NCBI RefSeq assembly: GCF_023715405.1
Contig: NZ_JAMBOC010000001.1
Location: 372,001-436,000 of the forward strand
Length of the DNA stretch: 64,000 nt
Origin: Solibacillus isronensis
GTDB lineage: Bacteria > Bacillota > Bacilli > Bacillales_A > Planococcaceae
Reading direction: 5' to 3'
The translations under genes and the position numbers were made by a program. Position 1 is the first letter of the stretch. Every line of letters starts with the position of its first letter. Below the pieces are notes generated by a model. It did not search any database. It worked only from the letters and a program-made list of their open reading frames with translations, and had not been told where the DNA came from. Shown here in pieces: positions 1 through 9,932 of this stretch.

Positions 1-4
1 TAGC

Positions 5-34
5 TTGTAACAACCAGCAACAGTTCGCTATAAT
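5..34 (+). promoter_or_regulatory. Candidate SigA promoter of miaB-ricA
   Basis: A TTGTAA -35-like hexamer at 5-10 and a perfect TATAAT at 29-34 are separated by 18 bases, about 45 bases upstream of the miaB start. A G-rich ribosome binding site follows at about 63-68. The hexamer match is seen directly; promoter activity is inferred. Confidence 0.5.
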
Positions 35-79
35 GATGAAATGAGTAAAGGTAATAAATGATAGGGGGGCAAGTAGTCG

Positions 80-1615
80 ATGAATGAAGAACAACGACTA
101 GCTAGTCAGCAGATTAAACAACCTAAGGAAGAAAAAGACTATAGTAAATATTTCGAGAAAGTATTTACGGCTCCTTCACTTAAAGACGCGAAAAAACGCG
201 GTAAAGAAGAAGTAAAGTATCATAAGGATTTTGATATCGAAGAAAAATATTTAGGAATGGGACAGGATCGTAAGTTTTATATTCGAACATACGGCTGTCA
301 AATGAATGAGCACGATACTGAAGTAATGGCTGGTATTTTCATGCAGCTTGGCTATACACCGACTGAGATGATTGAAGAAGCGGATGTCGTTTTACTAAAC
401 ACGTGCGCGATTCGTGAAAATGCGGAAAATAAAGTATTCGGTGAGCTAGGCTTCCTGTTAAAATATAAACGTAAAAATCCGGAAATGCTGATTGGTGTTT
501 GCGGATGTATGTCGCAAGAAGAATCTGTCGTGAACAAAATATTAAAACAGTACCAGCATGTTGATATGGTGTTCGGGACACATAATATCCACCGATTGCC
601 GAATATTTTACATGACGCTTATATGTCTAAGGAAATGGTTGTCGAAGTATGGTCAAAAGAAGGCGATGTTATCGAAAACCTTCCGAAAAAACGTATTGGT
701 TCGATTAAAGCTTGGGTGAATATTATGTACGGCTGCGACAAGTTCTGTACATATTGTATCGTTCCATATACACGAGGCAAAGAACGTTCACGACGCCCGG
801 AAGAAATTATTCAGGAAGTGCGTGAATTGGCAGCACAAGGCTATAAAGAAATTATGCTTTTAGGCCAAAATGTCAATGCATACGGGAAAGACTTTGATGA
901 TATGGAATACCGACTTGGTGATTTGATGGATGAACTCCGTAAAATCGATATTCCACGTATTCGCTTTACAACAAGTCATCCGCGCGACTTTGATGATCAA
1001 TTAATCGAAGTATTGGCAAAAGGCGGCAATCTCGTCGATCATATCCATTTACCGGTCCAGTCGGGTTCAAACGAAATTTTAAAAATTATGGCACGTAAAT
1101 ATACCCGTGAGCATTTTCTGCAATTAGTCGATAAAATTAAAGCGGCAATTCCGGGAGTAACACTGACAACAGATATCATTGTAGGCTATCCGAATGAAAC
1201 AGAAGAGCAATTCCAGGAAACGCTTGATTTGTATCGTCAAGTCGGCTTTGATATGGCGTTCACGTATATTTATTCGCCTCGTGAAGGAACACCTGCTGCA
1301 AAAATGATTGATAATGTAACAGAGGAAGAAAAGAAAGACCGTCTGCACCGCTTGAATGCGGTTGTCTCTGAGTATTCTGCAAGAGCGCTCAAAGACTTGG
1401 AAGGTCAAACAGTAGAAGTTTTAGTTGAAGGCAGCAGTAAAAGACGCGATGATGTGTTAGCTGGCTATACGCGTAAAAACCGTCTTGTTAACTTTAAGGC
1501 AGATCCAAAATATATTGGTAAGCTTGTAAATGTAAAAATTTTAGAAGCAAAATCTTATTCTTTAATGGGTGAGTTTGTAGAAGAAGTGACAAAAGAGGGG
1601 GAGTTCGTAAGATGA
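80..1615 (+). CDS. miaB: tRNA-2-methylthio-N6-dimethylallyladenosine synthase MiaB
   Basis: MiaB is a radical-SAM methylthiotransferase that adds a methylthio group to i6A37 in tRNAs reading UNN codons, acting after MiaA, whose gene lies downstream in this window. The 511-residue protein has the N-terminal UPF0004 domain with cluster cysteines C73 (YGCQMNEHD), C109 (NTCAIREN) and C143 (CGC), then the radical-SAM motif CDKFCTYC (C219, C223, C226) and a C-terminal TRAM-like segment. About 60 extra residues precede the first domain, a length usual in Bacilli. The stop overlaps the ricA start by four bases (ATGA), so the two are translationally coupled. The order miaB-ricA-cotE-mutS-mutL is the one known in Bacillus, apart from one inserted gene. 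Confidence 0.96.
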   Translation: MNEEQRLASQQIKQPKEEKDYSKYFEKVFTAPSLKDAKKRGKEEVKYHKDFDIEEKYLGMGQDRKFYIRTYGCQMNEHDTEVMAGIFMQLGYTPTEMIEEADVVLLNTCAIRENAENKVFGELGFLLKYKRKNPEMLIGVCGCMSQEESVVNKILKQYQHVDMVFGTHNIHRLPNILHDAYMSKEMVVEVWSKEGDVIENLPKKRIGSIKAWVNIMYGCDKFCTYCIVPYTRGKERSRRPEEIIQEVRELAAQGYKEIMLLGQNVNAYGKDFDDMEYRLGDLMDELRKIDIPRIRFTTSHPRDFDDQLIEVLAKGGNLVDHIHLPVQSGSNEILKIMARKYTREHFLQLVDKIKAAIPGVTLTTDIIVGYPNETEEQFQETLDLYRQVGFDMAFTYIYSPREGTPAAKMIDNVTEEEKKDRLHRLNAVVSEYSARALKDLEGQTVEVLVEGSSKRRDDVLAGYTRKNRLVNFKADPKYIGKLVNVKILEAKSYSLMGEFVEEVTKEGEFVR

Positions 1616-2049
1616 CAACAAAATTGTATACAAAAGATGAGATTGTAGAGAAAGCAAAAGAAATTGCCCATATGATTGCGAATACCGAAGAAGTAGAATT
1701 TTTCAAAAAAGCGGAAGAACATATTAACGAAAACCAATTTGTACGCGAAAAGATTGCCTCATTGAAAGCACTGCAAAAGCAGGCGGTTAACTTCCAGCAC
1801 TTAGGGAAAGAAAAAGCGCTTAAAATGATCGAAGGTAAAATTACAGGAATTGAAACAGAAATCGACGAATTACCAGTCGTTCAACAATTTAAACAATCAC
1901 AGACAGAAGTAAATGAATTGTTACAATTAGTATCAAATGCCATTGCGAATAATGTCACAGATGAAGTCATTGCTTCTACAGGCGGCGATGTTCTAAAAGG
2001 CGAAACAGGATCAAAAGTACGTAATAGTACACCAGGCTCATGTTCTTAA
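1612..2049 (+). CDS. ricA: RicA/YmcA family regulator of RNA processing and development
   Basis: This 145-residue helical protein belongs to the YlbF/YmcA family. In B. subtilis RicA (YmcA) works with RicF and RicT in a complex that promotes mRNA maturation by RNase Y and is needed for biofilm formation, competence and sporulation. The conserved stretch [17 protein letters not shown] near residue 25, the ALQKQAVN motif near 56 and the C-terminal [15 protein letters not shown] segment followed by a terminal cysteine (SCS) all fit. The start ATG overlaps the miaB stop. A short rho-independent terminator follows, so the transcript likely ends here rather than reading into the next gene. Confidence 0.9.
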   Translation: MTTKLYTKDEIVEKAKEIAHMIANTEEVEFFKKAEEHINENQFVREKIASLKALQKQAVNFQHLGKEKALKMIEGKITGIETEIDELPVVQQFKQSQTEVNELLQLVSNAIANNVTDEVIASTGGDVLKGETGSKVRNSTPGSCS

Positions 2050-2059
2050 AATAATTATT

Positions 2060-2089
2060 AAAGATATCCCAAGTGGATATCTTTTTTTA
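2060..2089 (+). terminator. Rho-independent terminator after ricA
   Basis: The inverted repeat AAAGATATCC / GGATATCTTT with a short loop is followed by a run of T residues. It lies eleven bases after the ricA stop. Confidence 0.85.
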
Positions 2090-2157
2090 TGTAGAGTTAA
2101 TATTCTAAAAGTTTAGCAATATGTGACAATAAATATGTCGATATTCCTACTATTTTT

Positions 2158-2166
2158 TGTTATGAT
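2158..2166 (+). promoter_or_regulatory. Extended -10 element upstream of the first phosphodiesterase gene
   Basis: TGT followed by TATGAT makes an extended -10 element, with a poor -35 (TCGATA) 17 bases upstream. The paralogous gene at 25239-27422 has a similar TGT-TATACT element. Activity is inferred. Confidence 0.4.
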
Positions 2167-2203
2167 TTAAGTTAGTTAGAACTATATAGAAAGGACTTTA
2201 CTA

Positions 2204-4393
2204 ATGAACGAATTTGATAATCTAAGTGTAAGTGATGAAGGATTGTACGATTGGTTATGTCAGATGGCTCGGCAGATTGATTTGGCAGTAGCAATTATTA
2301 ACCCGAATAAAGGGTATACAATTGAATTTGTAAACCAGATCTTTACGCAAACAACAGGGTACAGGGAAGATGATGTGCTCGGGTCAACACTTTCTTTACT
2401 ACAGGGACCTCTTACTGACATGTTAAATGAGAATTCGATTCAGGAAAGTATTGAAAATGGACTGACATTTAAAACATCATCCTTTCATTACCGGAAAGAT
2501 GGGTATGCATTTTGGAACGAAGTCAGGCATTTACCAATGTTTAATCAGCAAGGAATACTCCAATATTGTGTGATCATAATGAAAGATGTAACGGACTCCA
2601 TGAACATAGAGTCGTTGATTGAGCTGGAACGTGAAGTCTACTTTAGTCTGGAAACAGGGCATCCACTTGAAAATGTATTACGTAATATTTGCAAATCGGT
2701 TGAAATAACTTTCGGAAAGAAATGCCATTGTTCCATCGTCCTTGTTGATGAAAATGACCGGATGATTAATATTTACGGTGAAATGTGGAAAGATTTGAAG
2801 GAGCTCGATGAGAAAGTTTTATTGATGGATATGAAAGACAATAGGGAAATAAATAAACCGCTCATTTTAAAAGACTTAGAGCAATCGATTTATCATGAAG
2901 CATATAGACCGATTATCGATAAATATCGTATAGTTTCAATGTGGAGTCAGCCAATTTTAAATTCAGAAGAAAAAACGATCGGTTTATTTACAATGTACTT
3001 TGAACAACTGGCAGAACCAAAAACGATTGAAATAAAATTCATGAACCGAATCGCACCGATTGTTACACTCGCATTAAAATATTTTGACCAAAAAAGTGCG
3101 ATTCACCGTCTTGCTTTTTGTGATGTTGCATCCGGATTAAATAATTATGAACGCTTTAAAATCATTTTAAATGATTTTACTGCAAATCAGTCGATGGGGC
3201 ATTTATATATTATTGAACCGGGAGAATATCAAAATATTATTGATTTGTATGACCGGCAAGGCGGGGATGAAGTGCTGCGTCAGTTAGCAAATCGAATACA
3301 GAATATCCCATCATTCGCAGACTCGATCATTGCGAGGTATACCCATTCAGCGATTATTGTAGCGACACGTTTATCATTACGGGAAATGAAGATTCCGCCC
3401 ATTGTAGCTGAACAGTTTTTATCAGAGCCATATTATATTGATGGAAAAGAAGTATACTTAACATTAAAAATAGGAACTTCATCTTTTAGTTCCCGTATTA
3501 ATTACATAGAAGCAGTCCGCCAGGCGGATATTGCGTTATCAAGTGCACTTAAAGGAACGGGCACTGTTATTAAAAATTTTAATATGAGTTTAATTGAATC
3601 TGTAGAACAGGAAATGAATGTACTGGCCCATTTTGCACGCGGTCTAAAAAATAGTGAATTTTTTCCGATGCTCCAGCCGAAAGTGAACTTGATGACAGGG
3701 GAAATTGAAAGTTTTGAAGCTTTGGCACGTTGGAATTCGACGGATTTAGGTGTTGTCTCACCGACGTTATTTATACCGGTTGTAGAAAATACCGGCAATA
3801 TTTATAAAGTAGACCTCGAAATTTTCAAGAAGGTGCTCCAATGGCAAAAACAACGACACGATGCGGGATTGAAATTGTATCAAGTATCGATCAATATTTC
3901 ACCAAGCCATTTTTATAATCCGGCATTTGTAGAAAGTTCCATTGCCCTTATAGAAAGCTATAAAATAGATCCGAAATTTATAAAATTTGAAATAACCGAA
4001 AGTGTCGAACTGGAAAATGTCATAAGAGCAAAAAAAATAATCGACGAGTTGCAACAGCTGGGGATTGAAACATCGATTGATGACTTTGGTGTTGGTTATT
4101 CATCACTCAGCTATTTGCAGGAACTGCCATTTAAAGAAATCAAAATTGATAAAAGTTTTGTCGATAATTTAGCGAATCCAAGGATGAATGCCGTCATAAA
4201 AACCATTATTCAGCTTTCGGATAACTTGAACATGGTGTCGGTAGCAGAGGGGATCGAAACAGAAGAGCAGCATCTTGAGCTGAAGCGATTAGGCTGTCAG
4301 GTTGGGCAAGGATACTATTATTATAAACCAATGTTAATTGAACAAATTAATGAACTATTAAATCAGCAGTTAAAAACTTCATTCAGCAAATGA
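2204..4393 (+). CDS. PAS-GAF-degenerate GGDEF-EAL protein, probable c-di-GMP phosphodiesterase
   Basis: This 729-residue protein has an N-terminal PAS domain (about 20-130, with the FWNEVRHLPM strand), a GAF-like region (about 140-290), a GGDEF-fold domain (about 300-450) and a C-terminal EAL domain (about 475-720). The signature expected at the cyclase active site is gone (RYTHSAII where RxGGDEF should be), so it should not make c-di-GMP. The EAL domain keeps the catalytic residues: the E of FEALARW, N of INISPSHF, E of FEITES, DDFG, K of KIDKSF, E of VAEGIETEEQ and the Q of GCQVGQGYYYYKP. It should therefore hydrolyse c-di-GMP, with input through PAS/GAF. No membrane segment is seen. The gene sits between ricA and cotE, which are neighbours in B. 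subtilis, and has a full-length paralog at 25239-27422. Confidence 0.88.
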   Translation: MNEFDNLSVSDEGLYDWLCQMARQIDLAVAIINPNKGYTIEFVNQIFTQTTGYREDDVLGSTLSLLQGPLTDMLNENSIQESIENGLTFKTSSFHYRKDGYAFWNEVRHLPMFNQQGILQYCVIIMKDVTDSMNIESLIELEREVYFSLETGHPLENVLRNICKSVEITFGKKCHCSIVLVDENDRMINIYGEMWKDLKELDEKVLLMDMKDNREINKPLILKDLEQSIYHEAYRPIIDKYRIVSMWSQPILNSEEKTIGLFTMYFEQLAEPKTIEIKFMNRIAPIVTLALKYFDQKSAIHRLAFCDVASGLNNYERFKIILNDFTANQSMGHLYIIEPGEYQNIIDLYDRQGGDEVLRQLANRIQNIPSFADSIIARYTHSAIIVATRLSLREMKIPPIVAEQFLSEPYYIDGKEVYLTLKIGTSSFSSRINYIEAVRQADIALSSALKGTGTVIKNFNMSLIESVEQEMNVLAHFARGLKNSEFFPMLQPKVNLMTGEIESFEALARWNSTDLGVVSPTLFIPVVENTGNIYKVDLEIFKKVLQWQKQRHDAGLKLYQVSINISPSHFYNPAFVESSIALIESYKIDPKFIKFEITESVELENVIRAKKIIDELQQLGIETSIDDFGVGYSSLSYLQELPFKEIKIDKSFVDNLANPRMNAVIKTIIQLSDNLNMVSVAEGIETEEQHLELKRLGCQVGQGYYYYKPMLIEQINELLNQQLKTSFSK

Positions 4394-4503
4394 AGCTCTC
4401 AGTAAAATAAAGATGGGCTAAATAAGACAGCACTATGTAGGCCTTATCCCGCTTCCTGACATAACTGCACCGAGGTATAATTGAATGAAGCAATAGCAAA
4501 AGC

Positions 4504-4537
4504 ACTACTACAACAAAGGTTTGTAGTAGTTTTTTCT
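4504..4537 (+). terminator. Rho-independent terminator before cotE
   Basis: A perfect 10-bp stem ACTACTACAA / TTGTAGTAGT with a 6-base loop is followed by a T-rich tail. It closes the phosphodiesterase transcript. Confidence 0.9.
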
Positions 4538-4616
4538 TTTCTAAAAACTCATTTCACCCTTTAGGCACCTGCCGCATACAATAAGTCGAGTTAGTTGAAG
4601 AAAGGAGAGATGTTCG

Positions 4617-5204
4617 GTGAAGCGTTTACGTCAAATTGTGACGAAAGCAGTTATTGCAAAAGGGAAGAAGCGTACCGAATGTGTAGAAACGCTCTGTCCA
4701 CCGAATGCGCCAACGAGCATATTAGGTTGTTGGGTAATTAACCATCAACACCAGGCGAAACGTAACGGTAAATTTGTTGAGGTGACAGGGAAGTTCGATG
4801 TGAATGTGTGGTATGCATATAGCAATCATTCAAAAACGGCAGTGCATACAGAGACAATTTCCTATAAGGATCGTGTCAAACTGTCATTCCGTGATGGAGA
4901 AGAAATTGATTCAAATGATGTAAAAGTCCGTGTATTACAAGCGCCGAATTGTATTGAAGCAATTATTACAAAGCAAGGCGACAAAATCCAAGTAACGGTT
5001 GAACGTGAATTTTTAGTGGAAATTATTGGGGAAACAACAATTGTCATTAATGTACACCCAATGGATTTTGAAGATGAATGGTCGTTTGAAGAAAGTTCAC
5101 AACAACCATCCAGCAGTTCTTCATCCTCATCCTCATCGTCATCATCGTCCGACTCTGGCGGCAAAGATTTTGGCAAAGATTATGATTCCTCATCATTTTC
5201 GTAA
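4617..5204 (+). CDS. cotE: Outer spore coat morphogenetic protein CotE
   Basis: CotE is made in the mother cell and organises the outer spore coat. The protein matches the family from its N-terminus (RQIVTKAVIAKGKK), through SILGCWVINHQHQAKRNGK, VNVWYAYSNHSKT and VLQAPNCIEA to VEREFLVEIIGETTIVINV. The usual acidic C-terminal tail is short (FEDEWSFEE) and is followed by a serine-rich tract of about 20 residues and a Gly/Asp/Ser end. At 195 residues it is slightly longer than B. subtilis CotE (181). The start is GTG at 4617, set by the AAAGGAGAG ribosome binding site. It lies upstream of mutS-mutL, as in Bacillus. Confidence 0.93.
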   Translation: MKRLRQIVTKAVIAKGKKRTECVETLCPPNAPTSILGCWVINHQHQAKRNGKFVEVTGKFDVNVWYAYSNHSKTAVHTETISYKDRVKLSFRDGEEIDSNDVKVRVLQAPNCIEAIITKQGDKIQVTVEREFLVEIIGETTIVINVHPMDFEDEWSFEESSQQPSSSSSSSSSSSSSSDSGGKDFGKDYDSSSFS

Positions 5205-5340
5205 AAGCATCCATCTTTTAACAACAAATGTCTAATCGTAAAAAATTGTAAAACTCTATCGTAAACAGATGGGAATTGTTTGAAGATAACTTTCAGACAA
5301 TTCCTTTTCTTTGCGTTTGGAAGGCAAATTGCGAGTCAAA

Positions 5341-5349
5341 TGGTATAAT
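5341..5349 (+). promoter_or_regulatory. Extended -10 promoter element of mutS
   Basis: TGG immediately followed by TATAAT gives a consensus extended -10, 36 bases upstream of the mutS ATG. No good -35 is seen, which is normal for extended -10 promoters. Confidence 0.55.
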
Positions 5350-5384
5350 ACTTGTACAAGTTTTAGCAAGTGAGGGAAATAACC

Positions 5385-7997
5385 ATGACTACATATACAC
5401 CGATGATGCAACAATATTTGCTCGTAAAACAAGATTACAAAGATGCTTTTTTATTTTACCGTTTAGGCGATTTTTATGAACTGTTTTTTGATGATGCCAT
5501 TAAAGCGTCACAGCTGCTGGAAATTACATTAACAGCGCGTGCCGGCAATACAGATAATCCAATTCCGATGTGTGGGGTACCGCATCACTCTGCGCAGGGC
5601 TATATCGAAACACTTGTCGCAAAAGGTTTTAAAGTGGCAGTATGCGAACAGACGGAAGATCCAAAGCATGCAAAAGGTGTTGTGAAACGCGAAGTTGTAC
5701 AAGTAATTACACCGGGAACGATTACAGAGGGAAAAGCGCTTGACGGGAAATCCAATCATTTTATTGCTGCTGCTGAAAGTAATGAAGATGATGAAATCGT
5801 CTTTGCCTATTTGGACGTATCAACAGGGGAAGCAAACTGTTCGGTAATTGAAGGAAGTGCAAAACAATTAATTCAGCAAGTACAAGCATATGCGATAAAA
5901 GAACTGATTGTAACAGAACAGCTGCAGTTACTGCTTGCCGATTATGCGGAAGCAGGAGGTATCGTCCTATCACTTGAAACAGAAGAAATGGATCCGGTAA
6001 AGGCAGATCAGTATGTTGCACATTTGCCGGTTCAGCTGCAAGGTGTGGCAAAGCGACTACTACAATATGTGGAACGTACACAAATGCGTTCTTTATCGCA
6101 TATTCAGCCGTTTTCCTATACTGAAGCCGATAATTTCCTTCGTATCGATACAAATTCCAAACGTAACTTGGAGTTAATCCAATCGATACGGGGCGGGGAT
6201 GCTAAAGGTACATTGCTTTGGCTTTTGGATGAAACGGTAACAGCGATGGGAGGCCGAAAACTGAAACAATGGATGCACCAGCCGCTCGCAAAGAAAAATG
6301 CTATTGAAGCACGACAGGCGATTGTTACGGAATTACTGGAAGACTTCTTCTTGCGCGACGAATTAACGACACTGCTGAAAAATGTATACGATTTAGAGCG
6401 TCTGGCAGGGCGTGTAGCATTTGGTTCTGTTGGAGGGCGCGATCTGGCACAGCTGCGCGAATCATTACGACAAGTACCCGAGATTCAGCAAAAGCTTGTA
6501 AACAGCGGGTTGGAGAAATGTGTGACGCTTGGTCAAAAGCTGGACGTATGTGCCGATATCGAACAATTGCTGGCAGAGGCGATTACCGATCATCCGCCAA
6601 TTTCGATCAAAGAAGGCGATGTCATTCGCGATGGCTACAATGCACAGCTGGATGAATATCGTGATGCATCCCGAAACGGGAAAGACTGGATCGCCCAGCT
6701 TGAGCAGAAAGAACGTGAACTGACAGGGATCAAAAATTTAAAAATCGGCTATAACCGCGTGTTTGGGTACTATATTGAAATTACAAAATCCCATTTGAAT
6801 AATACGGACCTGGCACGTTTTGAACGAAAACAAACTTTAGCGAATGCCGAGCGTTTTATTACAGAAGAATTAAAAGAAAAAGAAGCACTGATCTTGAATG
6901 CTGAAGAGCAGAGCCTTGCATTGGAATATGATTTATTTGTAGCATTGCGAGAACAGTTAAAAGGGTATATACCTCGGGTTCAGGCATTGGCTGCCCAAAT
7001 CAGTGAGCTTGATGTTCTGATGAGCTTTGCAACGGTAACCGATAAGTACCGTTTTACAAAGCCGGAATTCCATGAAGGACGTGCTTTGAAAATTATTGAA
7101 GGAAGACATCCGGTCGTTGAAAAAATGCTCAATAAACAAAGCTATGTACCGAATGATTGTGTGCTAACAGAGGATAAAAATATGATGCTGATTACCGGTC
7201 CGAACATGTCGGGTAAAAGTACGTATATGCGCCAAGTCGCACTAATTGTCGTTTTGGCTCAAATGGGATGCTATGTACCGGCTGATGAAGCGATACTACC
7301 GATTACCGACCAGATCTTCACACGAATCGGTGCAGCTGATGACTTAGCAGCAGGTCAATCGACATTTATGGTAGAAATGCTTGAATCACAGTATGCCATT
7401 ACACATGCAACTAAAAACAGTTTGCTGTTATTTGATGAAATCGGACGCGGCACCTCAACATATGACGGAATGAGTCTGGCACAGGCAATGATGGAATATA
7501 TTCATGATGAAATCGGAGCAAACACACTATTTTCAACTCACTATCATGAACTGACGGATTTGGAAAACGAGCTGGCACGACTGCAAAATGTTCATGTCAG
7601 TGCAACCGAGCAAGACGGCCGAGTTGTATTTTTGCATAAAGTGAAAAAAGGTGCCGCAGATAAAAGTTACGGTGTTCATGTGGCAGAGCTTGCGGAAATG
7701 CCGGAAACGATTTTACAGCGTGCACGTCTGTTGCTGGAACAATTTGAAGCAACGAATGCAGAAAAGCCACAAGCTATTTTTGAACAAGAACCCCCACAAA
7801 ATCCGCAATTAGTGGAACAGGTGGCGGAGAACGATTTGCAGCTTTCATTGTTTACAATGGAAGAAGAACCATCAATTGCACCAGAACAACAAGAAGTACT
7901 CGATGCATTGAAAAAACTGAATGTGATGGGTACAACACCGATGCAGGCCATGACATTATTGCATGAACTGCAGCAAAAATTACTAGGCAATCAATAA
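5385..7997 (+). CDS. mutS: DNA mismatch repair ATPase MutS
   Basis: MutS recognises base mismatches and small loops and recruits MutL. The 870-residue protein starts MTTYTPMMQQY; the mismatch-contacting Phe-x-Glu is F30-Y31-E32 in GDFYELFFDDA. The Walker A motif GPNMSGKST lies near residue 606 and the Walker B LLLFDEIGRGTS near 683, followed by the STHYHELT switch. The C-terminus LFTMEEEP carries a beta-clamp binding-like QLSLF motif just before it. ATG at 5385 is preferred over an in-frame GTG at 5370 because GAGGGA lies seven bases upstream of the ATG. mutL follows after 14 bases, so the two form an operon. Confidence 0.97.
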   Translation: MTTYTPMMQQYLLVKQDYKDAFLFYRLGDFYELFFDDAIKASQLLEITLTARAGNTDNPIPMCGVPHHSAQGYIETLVAKGFKVAVCEQTEDPKHAKGVVKREVVQVITPGTITEGKALDGKSNHFIAAAESNEDDEIVFAYLDVSTGEANCSVIEGSAKQLIQQVQAYAIKELIVTEQLQLLLADYAEAGGIVLSLETEEMDPVKADQYVAHLPVQLQGVAKRLLQYVERTQMRSLSHIQPFSYTEADNFLRIDTNSKRNLELIQSIRGGDAKGTLLWLLDETVTAMGGRKLKQWMHQPLAKKNAIEARQAIVTELLEDFFLRDELTTLLKNVYDLERLAGRVAFGSVGGRDLAQLRESLRQVPEIQQKLVNSGLEKCVTLGQKLDVCADIEQLLAEAITDHPPISIKEGDVIRDGYNAQLDEYRDASRNGKDWIAQLEQKERELTGIKNLKIGYNRVFGYYIEITKSHLNNTDLARFERKQTLANAERFITEELKEKEALILNAEEQSLALEYDLFVALREQLKGYIPRVQALAAQISELDVLMSFATVTDKYRFTKPEFHEGRALKIIEGRHPVVEKMLNKQSYVPNDCVLTEDKNMMLITGPNMSGKSTYMRQVALIVVLAQMGCYVPADEAILPITDQIFTRIGAADDLAAGQSTFMVEMLESQYAITHATKNSLLLFDEIGRGTSTYDGMSLAQAMMEYIHDEIGANTLFSTHYHELTDLENELARLQNVHVSATEQDGRVVFLHKVKKGAADKSYGVHVAELAEMPETILQRARLLLEQFEATNAEKPQAIFEQEPPQNPQLVEQVAENDLQLSLFTMEEEPSIAPEQQEVLDALKKLNVMGTTPMQAMTLLHELQQKLLGNQ

Positions 7998-8011
7998 AGG
8001 AGGGAACGGCT

Positions 8012-9910
8012 TTGGGAAAAATTCAAATAATGGATGAGTGGCTATCAAATAAAATTGCAGCCGGTGAAGTAGTCGAACGCCCTTCATCTGTTGTAAAAGA
8101 ACTAGTTGAAAATGCAATCGATGCTGGCAGTACGTCAATCGAAATTTTCCTGGAAGAAGCTGGCCTTCATTCAATACAAGTCATAGATAACGGAAGTGGT
8201 ATGGACGAGGAAGACGCGCTTAAATCCTTTTCGCGCCATGCCACATCAAAAATAGAAAAAGAACAGGATCTGTTCCGCATTCGGACGCTTGGTTTCCGTG
8301 GTGAAGCATTGGCATCGATTGCTTCGGTTTCCAAGTTAACATTACGCACATCGGACGGAAATGGAGGTGTGCATTTGTATATGGAAGGCGGTCATTTGAA
8401 GGAGCATCAGCCGACCGCACTTCGCAGGGGGACAGATATTACTGTTGCTCAGCTTTTCTTTAATACACCTGCACGCCTAAAATATTTAAAAACGATTCAG
8501 ACCGAGCTTGGGCATACAATCGATTTTGTTAACCGGATTGCACTTGGCTACGCATCGATTGCGGTTAAACTAGTGCATAATGGGCAAACATTATTGCAAA
8601 CGAACGGGCGCGGCCAAGTTCAACAAGTATTGGCAGCCATTTACGGTGCACATAATGCAAAGAAAATGCTGCCGTTTGAAGGTCAAAATCAAGATTATAA
8701 AATTCATGGTTTTGCAAGTTTGCCTGAGGTGACACGTGCTTCAAAAAACTATATGTCACTTTTCGTCAATGGACGCTGGGTCAAACATTTCGTGATTCAG
8801 AAGGCAATTACAGATGCATACCATACGTATTTACCGATTGAGCGTTTTCCCATCGTACTTTTGTATGTTGAGGGAGATCCGCAATTAACCGATGTCAATG
8901 TTCATCCGGCGAAGCATCAAGTACGCTTAAGTAAAGAGCCGGAACTATTGAAGCTTATTGAAGATACGATCCGTTCTGCGATTCGGGATGTTATCCGCAT
9001 TCCGCTCGCTGAAAAAAAGGAGAAGCCAATTCGAACGCCGACTGAGCAGATGAATATTTGGAACCCTGCACCGGCACCTTCAACACAGCCTGTATTCAAT
9101 GAAGAAAAGCTATCGACAATCGTTGAGCGATTATCAAGTGAAGCTTCTGTTGTAAAAGAGCCGTATGCGCCGGTTCCGACTAAGCAACAACCGGTCACGC
9201 ATACAGCTTCACCTGTGCCGGAAAGCAGGGAACAGCATAATCGGTCTGATTTCGATGAACTTCCAACTGTTGAAGAGGAAACCTATCCGGAAGAGGTACC
9301 AATGGAAGAAGCCGAAACAAAACGGCATTTCCCGCAAGTTGAAATTGTCGGTCAGATTCACGGAACGTATATTGTAGCCCAAATGGAAGACGGATTTTAT
9401 TTAATTGACCAGCATGCAGCACAGGAACGGATTAAGTATGAATATTTCCGTGATAAAGTCGGAGAAGTGAATGCAAACGAACGTCAGACACTTCTCATGC
9501 CATTAACATTCCATTATGCGGCAGATGAGGCATTGCGTCTAAAAGAATCGAAAGAGGCACTTGAAGAAGTAGGGGTTTTCTTGGAAGAATTCGGACTTTC
9601 TTCATTTGTTGTACGGGAATACCCGACTTGGTTCCCGAAAGGCGAGGAACAGGAAATTATCGAGGAATTGATCGAGCAAGTGTTAAGTGCACGGAAAACC
9701 GATATAAAAAAATTACGTGAAGATGCGGCCATTATGATGAGCTGCAAAAAGTCGATTAAAGCGAATCACTATTTAAATAAAGAACAGATGGAAAGGCTGA
9801 TCAATGATTTACGAAATGCCGACAATCCGTTTACGTGTCCGCATGGACGACCTGTATTAATTCATTTTACGTCATATGAAGTGGAAAAAATGTTTAAACG
9901 CGTTATGTAA
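8012..9910 (+). CDS. mutL: DNA mismatch repair protein MutL (endonuclease type)
   Basis: MutL couples mismatch recognition by MutS to strand incision. The N-terminal GHKL ATPase is clear: ENAIDAG, DNGSGM, TLGFRGEALASI. The C-terminal domain carries the full metal-dependent nicking endonuclease set: DQHAAQERIKYE near residue 467, SCK near 576 and CPHGRP near 610. This means strand discrimination does not need a MutH. A low-complexity linker (about 330-435, rich in Pro and Glu) joins the two domains. The start is TTG at 8012 behind AAAGGAGGG, 14 bases after mutS. The 632-residue length is normal. Confidence 0.97.
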   Translation: MGKIQIMDEWLSNKIAAGEVVERPSSVVKELVENAIDAGSTSIEIFLEEAGLHSIQVIDNGSGMDEEDALKSFSRHATSKIEKEQDLFRIRTLGFRGEALASIASVSKLTLRTSDGNGGVHLYMEGGHLKEHQPTALRRGTDITVAQLFFNTPARLKYLKTIQTELGHTIDFVNRIALGYASIAVKLVHNGQTLLQTNGRGQVQQVLAAIYGAHNAKKMLPFEGQNQDYKIHGFASLPEVTRASKNYMSLFVNGRWVKHFVIQKAITDAYHTYLPIERFPIVLLYVEGDPQLTDVNVHPAKHQVRLSKEPELLKLIEDTIRSAIRDVIRIPLAEKKEKPIRTPTEQMNIWNPAPAPSTQPVFNEEKLSTIVERLSSEASVVKEPYAPVPTKQQPVTHTASPVPESREQHNRSDFDELPTVEEETYPEEVPMEEAETKRHFPQVEIVGQIHGTYIVAQMEDGFYLIDQHAAQERIKYEYFRDKVGEVNANERQTLLMPLTFHYAADEALRLKESKEALEEVGVFLEEFGLSSFVVREYPTWFPKGEEQEIIEELIEQVLSARKTDIKKLREDAAIMMSCKKSIKANHYLNKEQMERLINDLRNADNPFTCPHGRPVLIHFTSYEVEKMFKRVM

Positions 9911-9932
9911 TTCATAAAAAGGGGATGGTTTT

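Noticed and set aside
5370-5384. GTG start for mutS five codons upstream
   Set aside because: The GTG overlaps the GAGGGA ribosome binding site that serves the ATG at 5385.
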